Below are positions 52,179 to 60,917 of a DNA stretch of 64,000 nucleotides, piece by piece. Numbering within the stretch: the first letter of the stretch is position 1; each line of letters opens with the position of its first letter. The DNA comes from a bacterium. GTDB taxonomy: Bacteria; Bacillota_I; Bacilli_A; RF39; UBA660. The stretch spans positions 1 through 64,000 of the forward strand of contig JAHZBE010000005.1 in the NCBI GenBank assembly GCA_019423565.1, written 5' to 3'. Below the pieces are notes generated by a model. That model was not told the DNA's origin and ran no database searches. It saw only the letters and a program-made list of their open reading frames with translations. A program made the position numbers and the translations under genes.

Positions 52179-52865
52179 TTATACATATTTTAAATATTTT
52201 ATAACTAAACTTCCTTTTTTAGTTTTATTTATCTCTCCTAAAAATTTATATTTACCATATTTTCTTATGCTAAATATATCATTTTCTTTTAGCATATATG
52301 TTGGTTTAGTTAATAATTCATAATTTAAGTATATATCACCATTTTTTATCTTTTTAAGTGCATTACTTCTACTTGAATTAATTATTTTAGAAACAATAAC
52401 ATCTACTCTTGTACTTGGAACGATTATAATGTATTCTTCATACTCTTGTTTATAATCTTTTAAATAATATGGATCCTTTTCTATTAATTCTACTTTGGAA
52501 TTTCTAATACTCATTAAATTAGATTTTATATAATTATCAATACTAGACAAAATTATAATAAAATATCTGTTATTCCAAATAACAACATCACCAAACATTT
52601 CATCAGATATATTAAGTGAATAAAGAGTTCCAAGTATATCTTGATGTCTTAAATCATTACTTGATACAATTTCATATATTTTAATATTTGGCATCTTATT
52701 ATATAAAATTATTTTTGTCGCACCAATAAATGGTTCATATATATTATATTTAACATTTTTTAGTTCTTTCTTTACCCTATTTAAGTACTTAATTTCAACA
52801 AAATTAGTACTATTTGAATATAATACTTTTTCTACTATTTTCTCTACTGTATAAATAATAATCAC
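52179..52865 (-). CDS. YlmH-like S4-domain RNA-binding protein
   Basis: 228 residues. The C-terminal S4 domain is clear (SSRSNALKKIKNGDIYLNYELL, then KENDIFSIRKYGKYKFLG). The middle matches the YlmH pattern (RHQDILGTLYSLNISDEMFGDVVI). YlmH proteins bind ribosomes and rescue or tune translation. The N-terminus is shorter than in Bacillus. The start used is GTG at 52865, which overlaps AAAAGG, so the true start is uncertain. Confidence 0.8.
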   Translation of the reverse strand: MIIIYTVEKIVEKVLYSNSTNFVEIKYLNRVKKELKNVKYNIYEPFIGATKIILYNKMPNIKIYEIVSSNDLRHQDILGTLYSLNISDEMFGDVVIWNNRYFIIILSSIDNYIKSNLMSIRNSKVELIEKDPYYLKDYKQEYEEYIIIVPSTRVDVIVSKIINSSRSNALKKIKNGDIYLNYELLTKPTYMLKENDIFSIRKYGKYKFLGEINKTKKGSLVIKYLKYV

Positions 52866-52888
52866 CTTTTCTTTTTATTGATGAATAT

Positions 52889-53860
52889 TCAACCAATATT
52901 ATTATCATTTAAATTTGTAAAATATTTTACTATTTCATTTTTATAAAACAATTCAAAATTTTCATATTCATCTTTCTTATAAAATAAATTTTTTATTTGT
53001 TCAATATATATATAACCTATACTTTGATGATTTTTTATATTTCTTAACACATAATCAGGTTCCATAATTTTTTCTGAAAAATATACTTGAACAGCCCTGA
53101 CTACATATTCATTAATGAAAGAATATTTATCATAATAACTATTTTGTAAACCATTACTTTTAGCTTCATTAAATAAATTATCGATATTTACATCTTTAAA
53201 ATATTTATATCCTAGTGGATTTACATACGAATGAGAAAACTCATGAATACATGTATTAATAACTTTATTTGATATTTCTTTTTCATCATTAACACTATTT
53301 AAACTAATCACTAAATCTTTTTTGTTATATCCAAAACTTCCATTTACAAAATTAAATAATTTTATTTCATTTTTGCCCATTGAATATCCATAAAAATCAG
53401 ATAATATTTTTGAATCATATTCTTTATAATAATTTAAAGATTTACTAAATTTTTCTATTAAAAATTTATAATATTCTTTATTAGAATTATAAAATTCTTC
53501 ATAATTTGATTTAATAACAAATTCTTTTAATAAATTTTGTAATTTTTCTTTATTAAAATTACTATTATTCTTTTCTATTTTTTTTATATAATTGTCTTCT
53601 TCTATACAATAATTATCATTAAGTGATAATGCAATTTCAATAGTTCTATTATATGTATCAAAACCATATTTTTTTATATAAAACAAAAATTCATCAGTTA
53701 TATTTGCTTTATATAATTTGTAAAATTTTTTATAATAATCTGAATCACTTTTTAAGAAAAAATATTTACCATAATCTTCATTAACATAACCATCTTTATA
53801 AGCACAATATAATAATCCAAATATCAATTCTATCCTTTTATCGAAATTTATTTTTATCAT
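52889..53860 (-). CDS. Putative zinc metalloprotease-like protein (HExxH)
   Basis: 323 residues with NTCIHEFSHSYVNPLGYKYF (about residues 210-229), an HExxH zinc motif followed by NP as in DUF4932-type proteins; the family name is from memory. A Glu downstream (FINEYVVRAVQVYF) could be the third ligand. There is no signal peptide or membrane segment, so it is probably cytoplasmic. Its stop is TGA, which argues for the standard code. It lies just before the S4 gene. Confidence 0.65.
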   Translation of the reverse strand: MIKINFDKRIELIFGLLYCAYKDGYVNEDYGKYFFLKSDSDYYKKFYKLYKANITDEFLFYIKKYGFDTYNRTIEIALSLNDNYCIEEDNYIKKIEKNNSNFNKEKLQNLLKEFVIKSNYEEFYNSNKEYYKFLIEKFSKSLNYYKEYDSKILSDFYGYSMGKNEIKLFNFVNGSFGYNKKDLVISLNSVNDEKEISNKVINTCIHEFSHSYVNPLGYKYFKDVNIDNLFNEAKSNGLQNSYYDKYSFINEYVVRAVQVYFSEKIMEPDYVLRNIKNHQSIGYIYIEQIKNLFYKKDEYENFELFYKNEIVKYFTNLNDNNIG

Positions 53861-53896
53861 ATTTTAGTCCCCTTTTTCTAAAGAATTTATATTATC

Positions 53897-54589
53897 TTAC
53901 TTGGCATAAACATTTAATCTAGAATCTATGGATGTAACTAACTCTATAATTTTTTTATTTTCTTTTATTATATCTGATGATTTAATAAATTTATATGGAT
54001 CACTTTTTAATATATCTTTTAATTGTTCAAATAATATTTCATCAATATTTTTTATATTTTTATAATAACTTGAATACTTAAATAAATCATTGTCACTTCC
54101 ATATATTCCTAAAAAAACTTCTGATATAAAATCACTTTTATTAATTTCATTTTCGACTAACTCTTCCGTCAAATATTTACCATCTAATAATAGCAAAACC
54201 ATTTTATTTAAATTTGCTAATTCAGATAACTTTGATTTATTTTTTACATATTTAACAAGTTTATAGTTATCTTTTATATTTTCTTTTATTAAATCATAAT
54301 CCAAATACAATTTATCATTATTTAATATATATTCTTCTATTATTTTTCTATTTTTATTGTTCTTAAATTCACCATTATGTACCAAAAATATATCTTTATA
54401 TTCTAGTTTATTAATCATTTGTAATAACTCGTCATTTAAACCATTTATAAATATTTCATCTATCTTTCTACTAAATTCATTTAAATTTTCTACTGATTCT
54501 GGCAATAATAAATCATCTAAATCATATATATCACTTATTATATTGTCTATTTCATTTATTAATTTAATCATTATTTTCTGATTATCCAT
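53897..54589 (-). CDS. Protein of unknown function
   Basis: 230 residues, helical and acidic, rich in Leu, Ile, Asn and Lys, with no membrane segment or known motif. The repeating helices (ENLNEFSRKIDEIFINGLND, ELANLNKMVLLLLDGKYL) suggest a solenoid-like fold. It is separated from the upstream operon by the terminator at 54617-54656. Confidence 0.5.
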   Translation of the reverse strand: MDNQKIMIKLINEIDNIISDIYDLDDLLLPESVENLNEFSRKIDEIFINGLNDELLQMINKLEYKDIFLVHNGEFKNNKNRKIIEEYILNNDKLYLDYDLIKENIKDNYKLVKYVKNKSKLSELANLNKMVLLLLDGKYLTEELVENEINKSDFISEVFLGIYGSDNDLFKYSSYYKNIKNIDEILFEQLKDILKSDPYKFIKSSDIIKENKKIIELVTSIDSRLNVYAK

Positions 54590-54616
54590 AGTGTCACTTC
54601 CAAGAATTATTATATC

Positions 54617-54656
54617 AAAAAAAGTATTAAGGTTCTAGTACTAGCCTTAATACTTT
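54617..54656 (-). terminator. Terminator of the MerR-TraG-like operon
   Basis: AAAGTATTAAGG/CCTTAATACTTT stem followed by seven T on the minus strand; its 5' arm overlaps the end of a 39-residue frame. Confidence 0.85.
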
Positions 54657-54746
54657 TACTTCTTTTTTAGATTCTACATTTTCTTTTTTCATAAGAAGAA
54701 GTTCTCTTTTATACATATACAAATATTTTATTATTTCTTTTCTCAT
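54627..54746 (-). CDS. Small basic protein (39 residues), possible third gene of the operon
   Basis: A frame starting MRKEIIKYLYMYKRELLLMK begins three bases after the stop of the TraG-like gene (TAATTATG) with AGG close by. It ends inside the terminator. It is amphipathic and Lys/Glu-rich. Coupling and the tight fit before the terminator support expression, but length makes this uncertain. Confidence 0.45.
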   Translation of the reverse strand: MRKEIIKYLYMYKRELLLMKKENVESKKEVKVLRLVLEP

Positions 54747-54748
54747 AA

Positions 54749-55780
54749 TTACCTATTTAAAAATTTTGTTATATTAAAATAAGATGATTTTACTTTATTT
54801 AATATTGGATATTCATTATAAGAACCTATTGTTAATTTTGATAAATATTCTTTTGTATTAATAATATTTTCAACTTTTTCTTCTATATTAAATTTATTTT
54901 TATTTGATAATTCTTTAATATTTCTTGTACCTATTATTATTCTATTATTATTAATTTTTGATGTTTCAAGTAGACCATTTAAAGAATTAATACTTATAAG
55001 TGAATCGATATTATCTATTATGTAATTAAAATTGTTATTTGAATTATATAATTGATCTATTAATATATTTGTAAGTCTATTTGTATTTTCATTGCCAATA
55101 ACAAATATTGCTGTTTTCTCTTTTAAATCATTTAAGTCTAATTCATTTTGACATAATAAGTTCAATAGATTTTCTTTTGATATATATTTATTTAATTCTA
55201 TTTTTAATACAGATACAATTCCACCTCTTGTTTCAACAGGTGCGAATACAGTACCAGATAAGAATATATATATAGGATTTGTAAATTCTAATGATTTTAT
55301 ATATTCTTTAAATTTATCAAATGTTTCTTTATTGTTTTCTGCTTGTAAAAGCATCATACCTACACTACCTAAATTAATTTCTTCCTCTTTTCCTATTTCA
55401 AAAAGTAATAAAGCTAATCCTTTGAAATAATCAGATGCTGAATTTTGCCAAAATGGATCCATTGCTTCATCATTTTTAAATAATTCATTTGCAATATTAT
55501 TTATTTCATCTATTGCTAGATCTTTATTTCCACTTTTATATAATTTATATGGAACAATTAATGGATTAAAACCATTTGAATTTAATGCATCTTTATAATT
55601 TATTAAATATGTCTTATAACCATTTTCTTTTAAAGTTGGCATAAATGTTTTATAGTATTCTTCCTTTGTATCATTTACAATAAAATTTTCTCCTGAATTT
55701 ATTATTTCTTTTAAATAATCAAATATCATTTTTGTTTTTCCTGAATTAGTTATTCCTACTAAAAGGTTTGTATTTTTCAT
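54749..55780 (-). CDS. TraG/VirD4-like P-loop ATPase
   Basis: 343 residues. Walker A NLLVGITNSGKTKMIF lies at the start. The family-like segment DPFWQNSASDYFKGLALLLF lies near residue 110, VETRGGIVSVL near 185 and the Walker B strand FNYIIDNIDSL near 255. These match type IV coupling proteins, which pump DNA or protein. This one is short, lacks N-terminal membrane helices, and has no conjugation genes around it. It overlaps the MerR gene by four bases. It may be a domesticated coupling-like ATPase. Confidence 0.7.
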   Translation of the reverse strand: MKNTNLLVGITNSGKTKMIFDYLKEIINSGENFIVNDTKEEYYKTFMPTLKENGYKTYLINYKDALNSNGFNPLIVPYKLYKSGNKDLAIDEINNIANELFKNDEAMDPFWQNSASDYFKGLALLLFEIGKEEEINLGSVGMMLLQAENNKETFDKFKEYIKSLEFTNPIYIFLSGTVFAPVETRGGIVSVLKIELNKYISKENLLNLLCQNELDLNDLKEKTAIFVIGNENTNRLTNILIDQLYNSNNNFNYIIDNIDSLISINSLNGLLETSKINNNRIIIGTRNIKELSNKNKFNIEEKVENIINTKEYLSKLTIGSYNEYPILNKVKSSYFNITKFLNR

Positions 55781-56166
55781 AATAATCTCCTCTTTTCTTT
55801 AACATTATTTTTTTTATTACTTTCTTTTAAAACTATTTTTCCGTTAATAATATGACTTCTTAAATTTTCTATCTCACTAATATTTTCTTTTAATTCGTCT
55901 ATATTTTTTATTAACTCATCTCTTTTCTTTAACATTATATCATTGTTAAAATTATTCCAATACTTTTTTATTTCTTCTAAAGAAAAACCTACCTTTTTAA
56001 GTTTTAGTATTAAATTCAAATCTTCTATTTGATCACTGGAATAATATCTATATCCTGTAAATAAGTCTACTTCTACTGGATTAAATAAGTCAATTTCATT
56101 ATAATATCTAAGAGTTTTAATAGGTACACCTGTTTTTTTAGAAAAATCTCCTATTTTATATAACAT
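55777..56166 (-). CDS. MerR-family transcriptional regulator
   Basis: 129 residues. The N-terminal winged helix begins YKIGDFSKKTGVPIKTLRYYNEIDLF, with GYRYYSSDQIEDL, then a dimerisation coiled coil to about 115. There is no Cys cluster for metals. It lies first in an operon with the TraG-like ATPase behind a promoter with a 19-base spacer (56185-56215), the typical MerR operator, so it probably controls its own operon. Confidence 0.9.
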   Translation of the reverse strand: MLYKIGDFSKKTGVPIKTLRYYNEIDLFNPVEVDLFTGYRYYSSDQIEDLNLILKLKKVGFSLEEIKKYWNNFNNDIMLKKRDELIKNIDELKENISEIENLRSHIINGKIVLKESNKKNNVKEKRRLL

Positions 56167-56184
56167 TTTCCCTCCTTCGACATA

Positions 56185-56215
56185 ACTATAACACTACATT
56201 TAACTAGAGAGTCAA
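56185..56215 (-). promoter_or_regulatory. MerR-type promoter/operator with 19-bp spacer
   Basis: TTGACT (56210-56215), 19 bases including CTCTAGTTAAATGTAG, then TATAGT (56185-56190) on the minus strand. The long spacer with a dyad is the hallmark of promoters activated by MerR proteins through DNA untwisting. Confidence 0.8.
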
Positions 56216-56235
56216 GTCATTAAATTAATTATATC

Positions 56236-56276
56236 AAAAAAAGGTACTAAACTAAATATATTTTATCGTACCTTTT
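56236..56276 (-). terminator. Terminator of the superoxide dismutase gene
   Basis: AAAGGTAC/GTACCTTT stem with a ~20-base loop and seven T on the minus strand; the 5' arm overlaps the gene end. Confidence 0.65.
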
Positions 56277-56855
56277 ACTTACTACATCAAAATCTAATAT
56301 ATAAAATAAATTTCTAACATATTCTTTTTTATCTGTTTTATATTGAAGATAATAAGAATGTTCCCAAACATCTATTACTAAAAGTGGAACAAAATCAATT
56401 AGTATTAATTCTTGATGTTTTTCTATTTGAATTATTAAAAGTTTATTTAAGTATCTATCATATCCAAATACTACCCAACCTGGACCTTCTATATTTAAAA
56501 TAGATGCAGTAAGTTCATCAATAAAAGCATCATAGGAAGTAAAATCCTTTATAATATGTGCTTTTAAATCTTTACTTAATAAAGTTTTATTTGGCATAGG
56601 CGTTAAATTTTCAAAAAATAAACTATGTAATATATAAGCATTTGCATTAAAAGATAATGATTTTGATAATTTTTGTATATTAGTAAAATCATCTTTTATT
56701 CTATTATCGTTAAAGTCACTCATTAATTTATTTAAGTTATTAGTATATCCTTTATATAGTGTATTATAGTGATAATTAAACATATCACTACTATAGTAAG
56801 GTTCTAAGTCTTTATAATTATATTTTAATTTAATCATTTCATACATTTTTTTCAC
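56247..56855 (-). CDS. Divergent Fe/Mn superoxide dismutase
   Basis: 202 residues with the family fold: a YYSSDMFNYHYNTLYKGY helix carrying the first His, NAYILHSLFFENL with the second, and DVWEHSYYLQY with the Asp and last His, so all four metal ligands can be placed. The usual GGHxxHxxFW is simplified to HSLFFEN. It detoxifies superoxide in the cytoplasm if active. Divergence from typical sequences is marked, so metal choice cannot be told. It is monocistronic. Confidence 0.8.
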   Translation of the reverse strand: MKKMYEMIKLKYNYKDLEPYYSSDMFNYHYNTLYKGYTNNLNKLMSDFNDNRIKDDFTNIQKLSKSLSFNANAYILHSLFFENLTPMPNKTLLSKDLKAHIIKDFTSYDAFIDELTASILNIEGPGWVVFGYDRYLNKLLIIQIEKHQELILIDFVPLLVIDVWEHSYYLQYKTDKKEYVRNLFYILDFDVVSKRYDKIYLV

Positions 56856-56889
56856 CTATAAAAATATATGAAAAAAGATATCTATAATT

Positions 56890-57726
56890 CTAAATATCTT
56901 TATCATATTCTTCTAAAAATGTATGTTCTTCTCCATCTTTTACATATCTTACAATTTTATCTAAATTAACATTTTCAAATGCTGTAAAAATATTTATATC
57001 TATATATTTATTTTGTTTTTTTAATTCTTTTATTATATTTTTTACTTCATATCTTTTTGAATCTCTTTGTCCTAAGCTATATTCTTCTGTCAATTTACAC
57101 GCACAATTTAAGAATGTTAAATTATGATAATCTCTCCATGTAATTATATCTTTTTCTCTAACTAAATAAAGTGGTCTTATAAGTTCTAGTCCTTCAAAAT
57201 TTTCACTATGTAATTTTGGCATCATAGATTTAACTGTTGAACCATAAAACATATTTAAAAGAATTGTTTCTATTACATCATCAAAATGATGACCAAGTGC
57301 TATTTTGTTGCATCCTAATTCTTTTGCCTTTGTATAAAGTGTACCTCTTCTCATTCTAGCACATAAATAACATGGTCCTTGTCCAATTCTTGATGCTCTT
57401 TCTGATGCTTCAAATATATCCGAATTAAATATTTCTATTGGTATATTTAATTTTTTAGCATTTTCTTCTATTAGTTTTCTATTTTCTTCTTTATATCCAG
57501 GATCCATACAAATAAATCTACATTCAAATTTAACATTACCATGATTCATAATTTCTTGAAAAAGTTTAGCCATTAAAAATGAATCTTTACCACCTGATAT
57601 ACATACTGCTATTTTATCATTTTCCTTTATAAGTTCATATTTATCAAGTGCTTTTACAAATGGTCTATATAACTCTTTTCTATATTTTTTTATTATATTT
57701 CGTTCTACTTCTTTATAAAATTCCAT
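56890..57726 (-). CDS. TtcA-family PP-loop tRNA thiolation protein
   Basis: 278 residues. The PP-loop IAVCISGGKDSFLMAKLF adenylates a tRNA base. The cysteine pair GPCYLCARMRRG (iron-sulfur site in TtcA-type enzymes), GHHFDDVIETILLNMFYG and a later Cys pair CACK are present. The product would be a thiolated base in tRNA, such as 2-thiocytidine. The cysteine desulfurase gene lies nine bases upstream in the same operon and is the likely sulfur source. Confidence 0.85.
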   Translation of the reverse strand: MEFYKEVERNIIKKYRKELYRPFVKALDKYELIKENDKIAVCISGGKDSFLMAKLFQEIMNHGNVKFECRFICMDPGYKEENRKLIEENAKKLNIPIEIFNSDIFEASERASRIGQGPCYLCARMRRGTLYTKAKELGCNKIALGHHFDDVIETILLNMFYGSTVKSMMPKLHSENFEGLELIRPLYLVREKDIITWRDYHNLTFLNCACKLTEEYSLGQRDSKRYEVKNIIKELKKQNKYIDINIFTAFENVNLDKIVRYVKDGEEHTFLEEYDKDI

Positions 57727-57735
57727 AATTTTTAC

Positions 57736-58851
57736 CTACTTTACTAATTCATTATATATTTCATCAAATACTTCAAAAAATTTAGTTAATTCTTGTTTAG
57801 TTGTTAAATGTGAAATACTTACTCTTAAAGTACTTTTTGATAATTCTTCATCTTTTGTAAGTGCATATACAACTTTTGATACATTATTCTTTGATGAACA
57901 TGCGGACTTTGTACTTATATATATTTCTTTTTCTTCTAATTTTTTAGAAAAAATATCTGAACTAACTCCTCTTACACTAAAATTAATTGTATTATATATA
58001 CATTTTCCTTTACTATTTATTACTACATTATCATATTTTTGTAAATTTTCTTTTATATATTCATTTAATTCTTTTAAATATTTATTATTATTTTCCATAT
58101 TTGAAAGTGATATTTCTAATGCTTTTTTAATTGATAAAATTAAAGGAAGAGCTGGCGTTCCACTTCTATAAATTGTTGTACTTTTACCACCTAAAATAAG
58201 TGGTTCTAACTTAACATTATCTTTTTTAATTAGTACTCCAATACCATTAATTCCATAAAATTTATGTGGTGAAAAAGTTATTAAATCTACATTTTCAAAA
58301 TTAGTGTCTAATTTACCAATACTTTGAGTTGCATCTGTATGAAAGAAACAGTTATCATATTTTTTTAATATTTCTCCAATTTTTTCTATATCCATTATTA
58401 TTCCTGTTTCACTTTCAACACTTGTTATACTCACAAGAGTAGTTCTATCATCTATTAAATTTTCTAGTTCTTCTATATCCATTTTCCCTTCATCATTAAC
58501 TTCTAGTATATCAACACTAACACCTTTATTAAGTAAATAATTAACCGGTGCAATTATAGATGAATGTTCTATAGAAGTTGTTATTATATGAGCATTTTTA
58601 TATTTGGCTGCAAAACCCTTTATTACAAGATTATTACTTTCTGATGAACCACTAGTATAAATTACATTTTCATTTTTACATTTAAATACATTTGCAATAT
58701 AACTTGTTGCTTCATCTATTTTTTCTTTTGCTTCAAGACCTAATCTATGAGTAGAATTTGGATTAGCATAGTATAAAATACTATTCAAATTAAAATCTTC
58801 TAATACTTTTTTATCTACTGGACAATTTGCCGCATAGTCTAAATATATCAT
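57736..58851 (-). CDS. Cysteine desulfurase (NifS/IscS type)
   Basis: 371 residues. A PLP enzyme that takes sulfur from cysteine. Seen are YLDYAANCPVD, TSGSSESNN, FHTDATQSIGK with the PLP-facing Asp, TFSPHKFYGINGIG with the PLP Lys, and the catalytic Cys in TKSACSSKNN. No IscU-like scaffold is nearby; the only neighbour is the TtcA-like gene, so tRNA thiolation is its probable main role here. Confidence 0.93.
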   Translation of the reverse strand: MIYLDYAANCPVDKKVLEDFNLNSILYYANPNSTHRLGLEAKEKIDEATSYIANVFKCKNENVIYTSGSSESNNLVIKGFAAKYKNAHIITTSIEHSSIIAPVNYLLNKGVSVDILEVNDEGKMDIEELENLIDDRTTLVSITSVESETGIIMDIEKIGEILKKYDNCFFHTDATQSIGKLDTNFENVDLITFSPHKFYGINGIGVLIKKDNVKLEPLILGGKSTTIYRSGTPALPLILSIKKALEISLSNMENNNKYLKELNEYIKENLQKYDNVVINSKGKCIYNTINFSVRGVSSDIFSKKLEEKEIYISTKSACSSKNNVSKVVYALTKDEELSKSTLRVSISHLTTKQELTKFFEVFDEIYNELVK

Positions 58852-58916
58852 TTTACCACATTCCTTTTTCTTTATTTATTATACAAAAATTATAATTATT
58901 GTACAAGATATCTTTA

Positions 58917-60830
58917 CTAATAAACCCTACTATTCCAGTTACTTGGAAGATCAATAACACTTTTTGGATCAATCATTTCTGAGTTTTCACTATCTAAATG
59001 ACCTTTATACATTGTTAAGTGTAAATGTACTCCAGTTGCAATACCTGTTTGTCCCATTTTTCCTATAACTGTATTTTGATCTACTTTTTGATTTTTTCTA
59101 ACATATTTTTCTTCTAAATGGTAATATGCAGATGTATAATTTTGATTATTATATGTGTGATGAATAATTATATAATTACCCATTGATGAATTACTTCCTG
59201 TTTTTGCAACAACACCTGGAAGTACTGGATAAATATTTTTATCACTACTAGACATATCAATACCTGAATGAAATTTATTTTCATTTGATACTGGATGAAT
59301 TCTATTACCATAATAACTTGTTATTGTACCAGAATTTATTGGTCTTTCTGGTTTTATAATTTGTTTACACACACTATATAGCTTAATATCACTATTTATA
59401 TTAATAGTAGTTTTAGCATCATAACTTTCACCATTACCACTTTTTTTAGTATTCCAAGAACATATATTATTTTCTTTATTTATATCTTCTAACTGAACAT
59501 TTACTGTATCTTCAAACACTGCTTTTAACTTTTCATCTTTTTTAAATATATAATTTTCTATTGCAGTTTCGTTATTTTCATTTACCCAACCTTTAAATGT
59601 TCTTTTTATAAAAACTTCTCTCTCATCATATGTTATCTTATAATTTGATTCTGGTATTTCTAATTTTTTTAATGAATTAAAACTTCCTTTTACTTCTGTT
59701 ACTTTTCCATTTACTTCTAATTTTAATGTATATGTGTTAGGAATCCATTTAGCATAATATGTATCATCTTCTTTTACTGAATCATTCACTTTTTCTTTTA
59801 AGGATAAATCTTTATACCATCCATCAAATGTATAACCTTCTCTTAGAGGTACATCTTTAGTTTCTACTTTTTCATTATAATTTATTTCTTCTTCTTTTGT
59901 ATTTTCTTCTCCTTCTGAAATACTTAAGTCATATATTTCTAGATAACTATCTTTTGAAATATCTCCTTCTATCTTAAATAAAAATTCATCATAATCTTTA
60001 TCTTCTGCTTTAAAAGTTTTTGTAAATTTATTAAAGTTTTCATTTACTTTTATCTTTTCTTCTTCTCCATTAAATCCTATCATAAGTTCTTTTTCACTAT
60101 CAGATTTTAAATATACACTAAAAGTATATATTTTATCTTTTTCTAATTTTATATTTTCTTTATACTTTATAACATTTTCACTTAAATTAAATTTAAATAC
60201 GTTCTCATTATTAAATATTTCATCAACATTTATAATTTCATAATCTAAATTATATGACTTTTTATCTAATAAGTTTTTATACAAATTATTTTCTAAATAA
60301 TTATAATCAAATTTTATTATATAACTATTTATTTTATATTTTGCATATAATGTATGATTACCTCTTTCTGTAACAACACTATTTTCATTTATTTTTTTAC
60401 CTTTTTTATTATACCAACCTATAAATGTATAACCTTCTTTTTTAGCATCAATAAGGTTACCATAATATTCATTGTATGTTACTAGTTTACTCTTTTCATT
60501 TATTTCACCACCATTTGAATCAAAAGTAACTATATAACTTTCTTTAGTTTCTACCTTTTCTGCTTGTTCCTCTTTCTTTTCTTCTTTTATTTCTTCTGTT
60601 ACTTTTTTTACAACCTTTTTAACATTTTCTTCTCCTTTCAAAACTACTTTTTCAGCTACAAAATCCTCATCTTTTTCTTCACTAATATCATTTTCTTTTT
60701 TTGCTTCTTCTTTAGTAACATTATCATTATTTTTTGTTATTTGTTTTTCCTTATAGTCACAATAAATATAACCTGTCAAAAGTAAAGTAATAAAAAATAA
60801 CAAGAATATTATTAAATATTTTTTATTCAT
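58917..60830 (-). CDS. M23 peptidase with InlB-type repeats
   Basis: About 637 residues. An N-terminal anchor (YLIIFLLFFITLLLTGYIYC) is followed by an acidic coiled stretch and InlB/Flg_new repeats (VTFDSNGGEI...GYTFIGWYNKKG; GYTFDGWYKDLS), and between them a carbohydrate-binding-like domain. The C-terminal lysostaphin-type domain has HSGIDMS and TGVHLHLTMYKG, giving the zinc ligands. It would cut peptidoglycan crosslinks outside the membrane. ATG 60830 has AAGGAGG upstream. Monocistronic. Confidence 0.88.
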   Translation of the reverse strand: MNKKYLIIFLLFFITLLLTGYIYCDYKEKQITKNNDNVTKEEAKKENDISEEKDEDFVAEKVVLKGEENVKKVVKKVTEEIKEEKKEEQAEKVETKESYIVTFDSNGGEINEKSKLVTYNEYYGNLIDAKKEGYTFIGWYNKKGKKINENSVVTERGNHTLYAKYKINSYIIKFDYNYLENNLYKNLLDKKSYNLDYEIINVDEIFNNENVFKFNLSENVIKYKENIKLEKDKIYTFSVYLKSDSEKELMIGFNGEEEKIKVNENFNKFTKTFKAEDKDYDEFLFKIEGDISKDSYLEIYDLSISEGEENTKEEEINYNEKVETKDVPLREGYTFDGWYKDLSLKEKVNDSVKEDDTYYAKWIPNTYTLKLEVNGKVTEVKGSFNSLKKLEIPESNYKITYDEREVFIKRTFKGWVNENNETAIENYIFKKDEKLKAVFEDTVNVQLEDINKENNICSWNTKKSGNGESYDAKTTININSDIKLYSVCKQIIKPERPINSGTITSYYGNRIHPVSNENKFHSGIDMSSSDKNIYPVLPGVVAKTGSNSSMGNYIIIHHTYNNQNYTSAYYHLEEKYVRKNQKVDQNTVIGKMGQTGIATGVHLHLTMYKGHLDSENSEMIDPKSVIDLPSNWNSRVY

Positions 60831-60880
60831 AAAAACCTCCTTCAATAGTTATATTCTCTCTTTATAAAGCAAATTCCCCT

Positions 60881-60917
60881 AAAAAAAATAACTAATCTTA
60901 AAAAAATTAGTTATTTT
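60881..60917 (-). terminator. Terminator of topB
   Basis: AAATAACTAAT/ATTAGTTATTT stem followed by eight T on the minus strand. Confidence 0.8.

Noticed and set aside
52889..53860. Possible use of TGA as tryptophan, given the very low GC content and mollicute-like features
   Set aside because: Trp is written TGG throughout, and this gene ends at TGA directly before the next gene; no genes are split at TGA.
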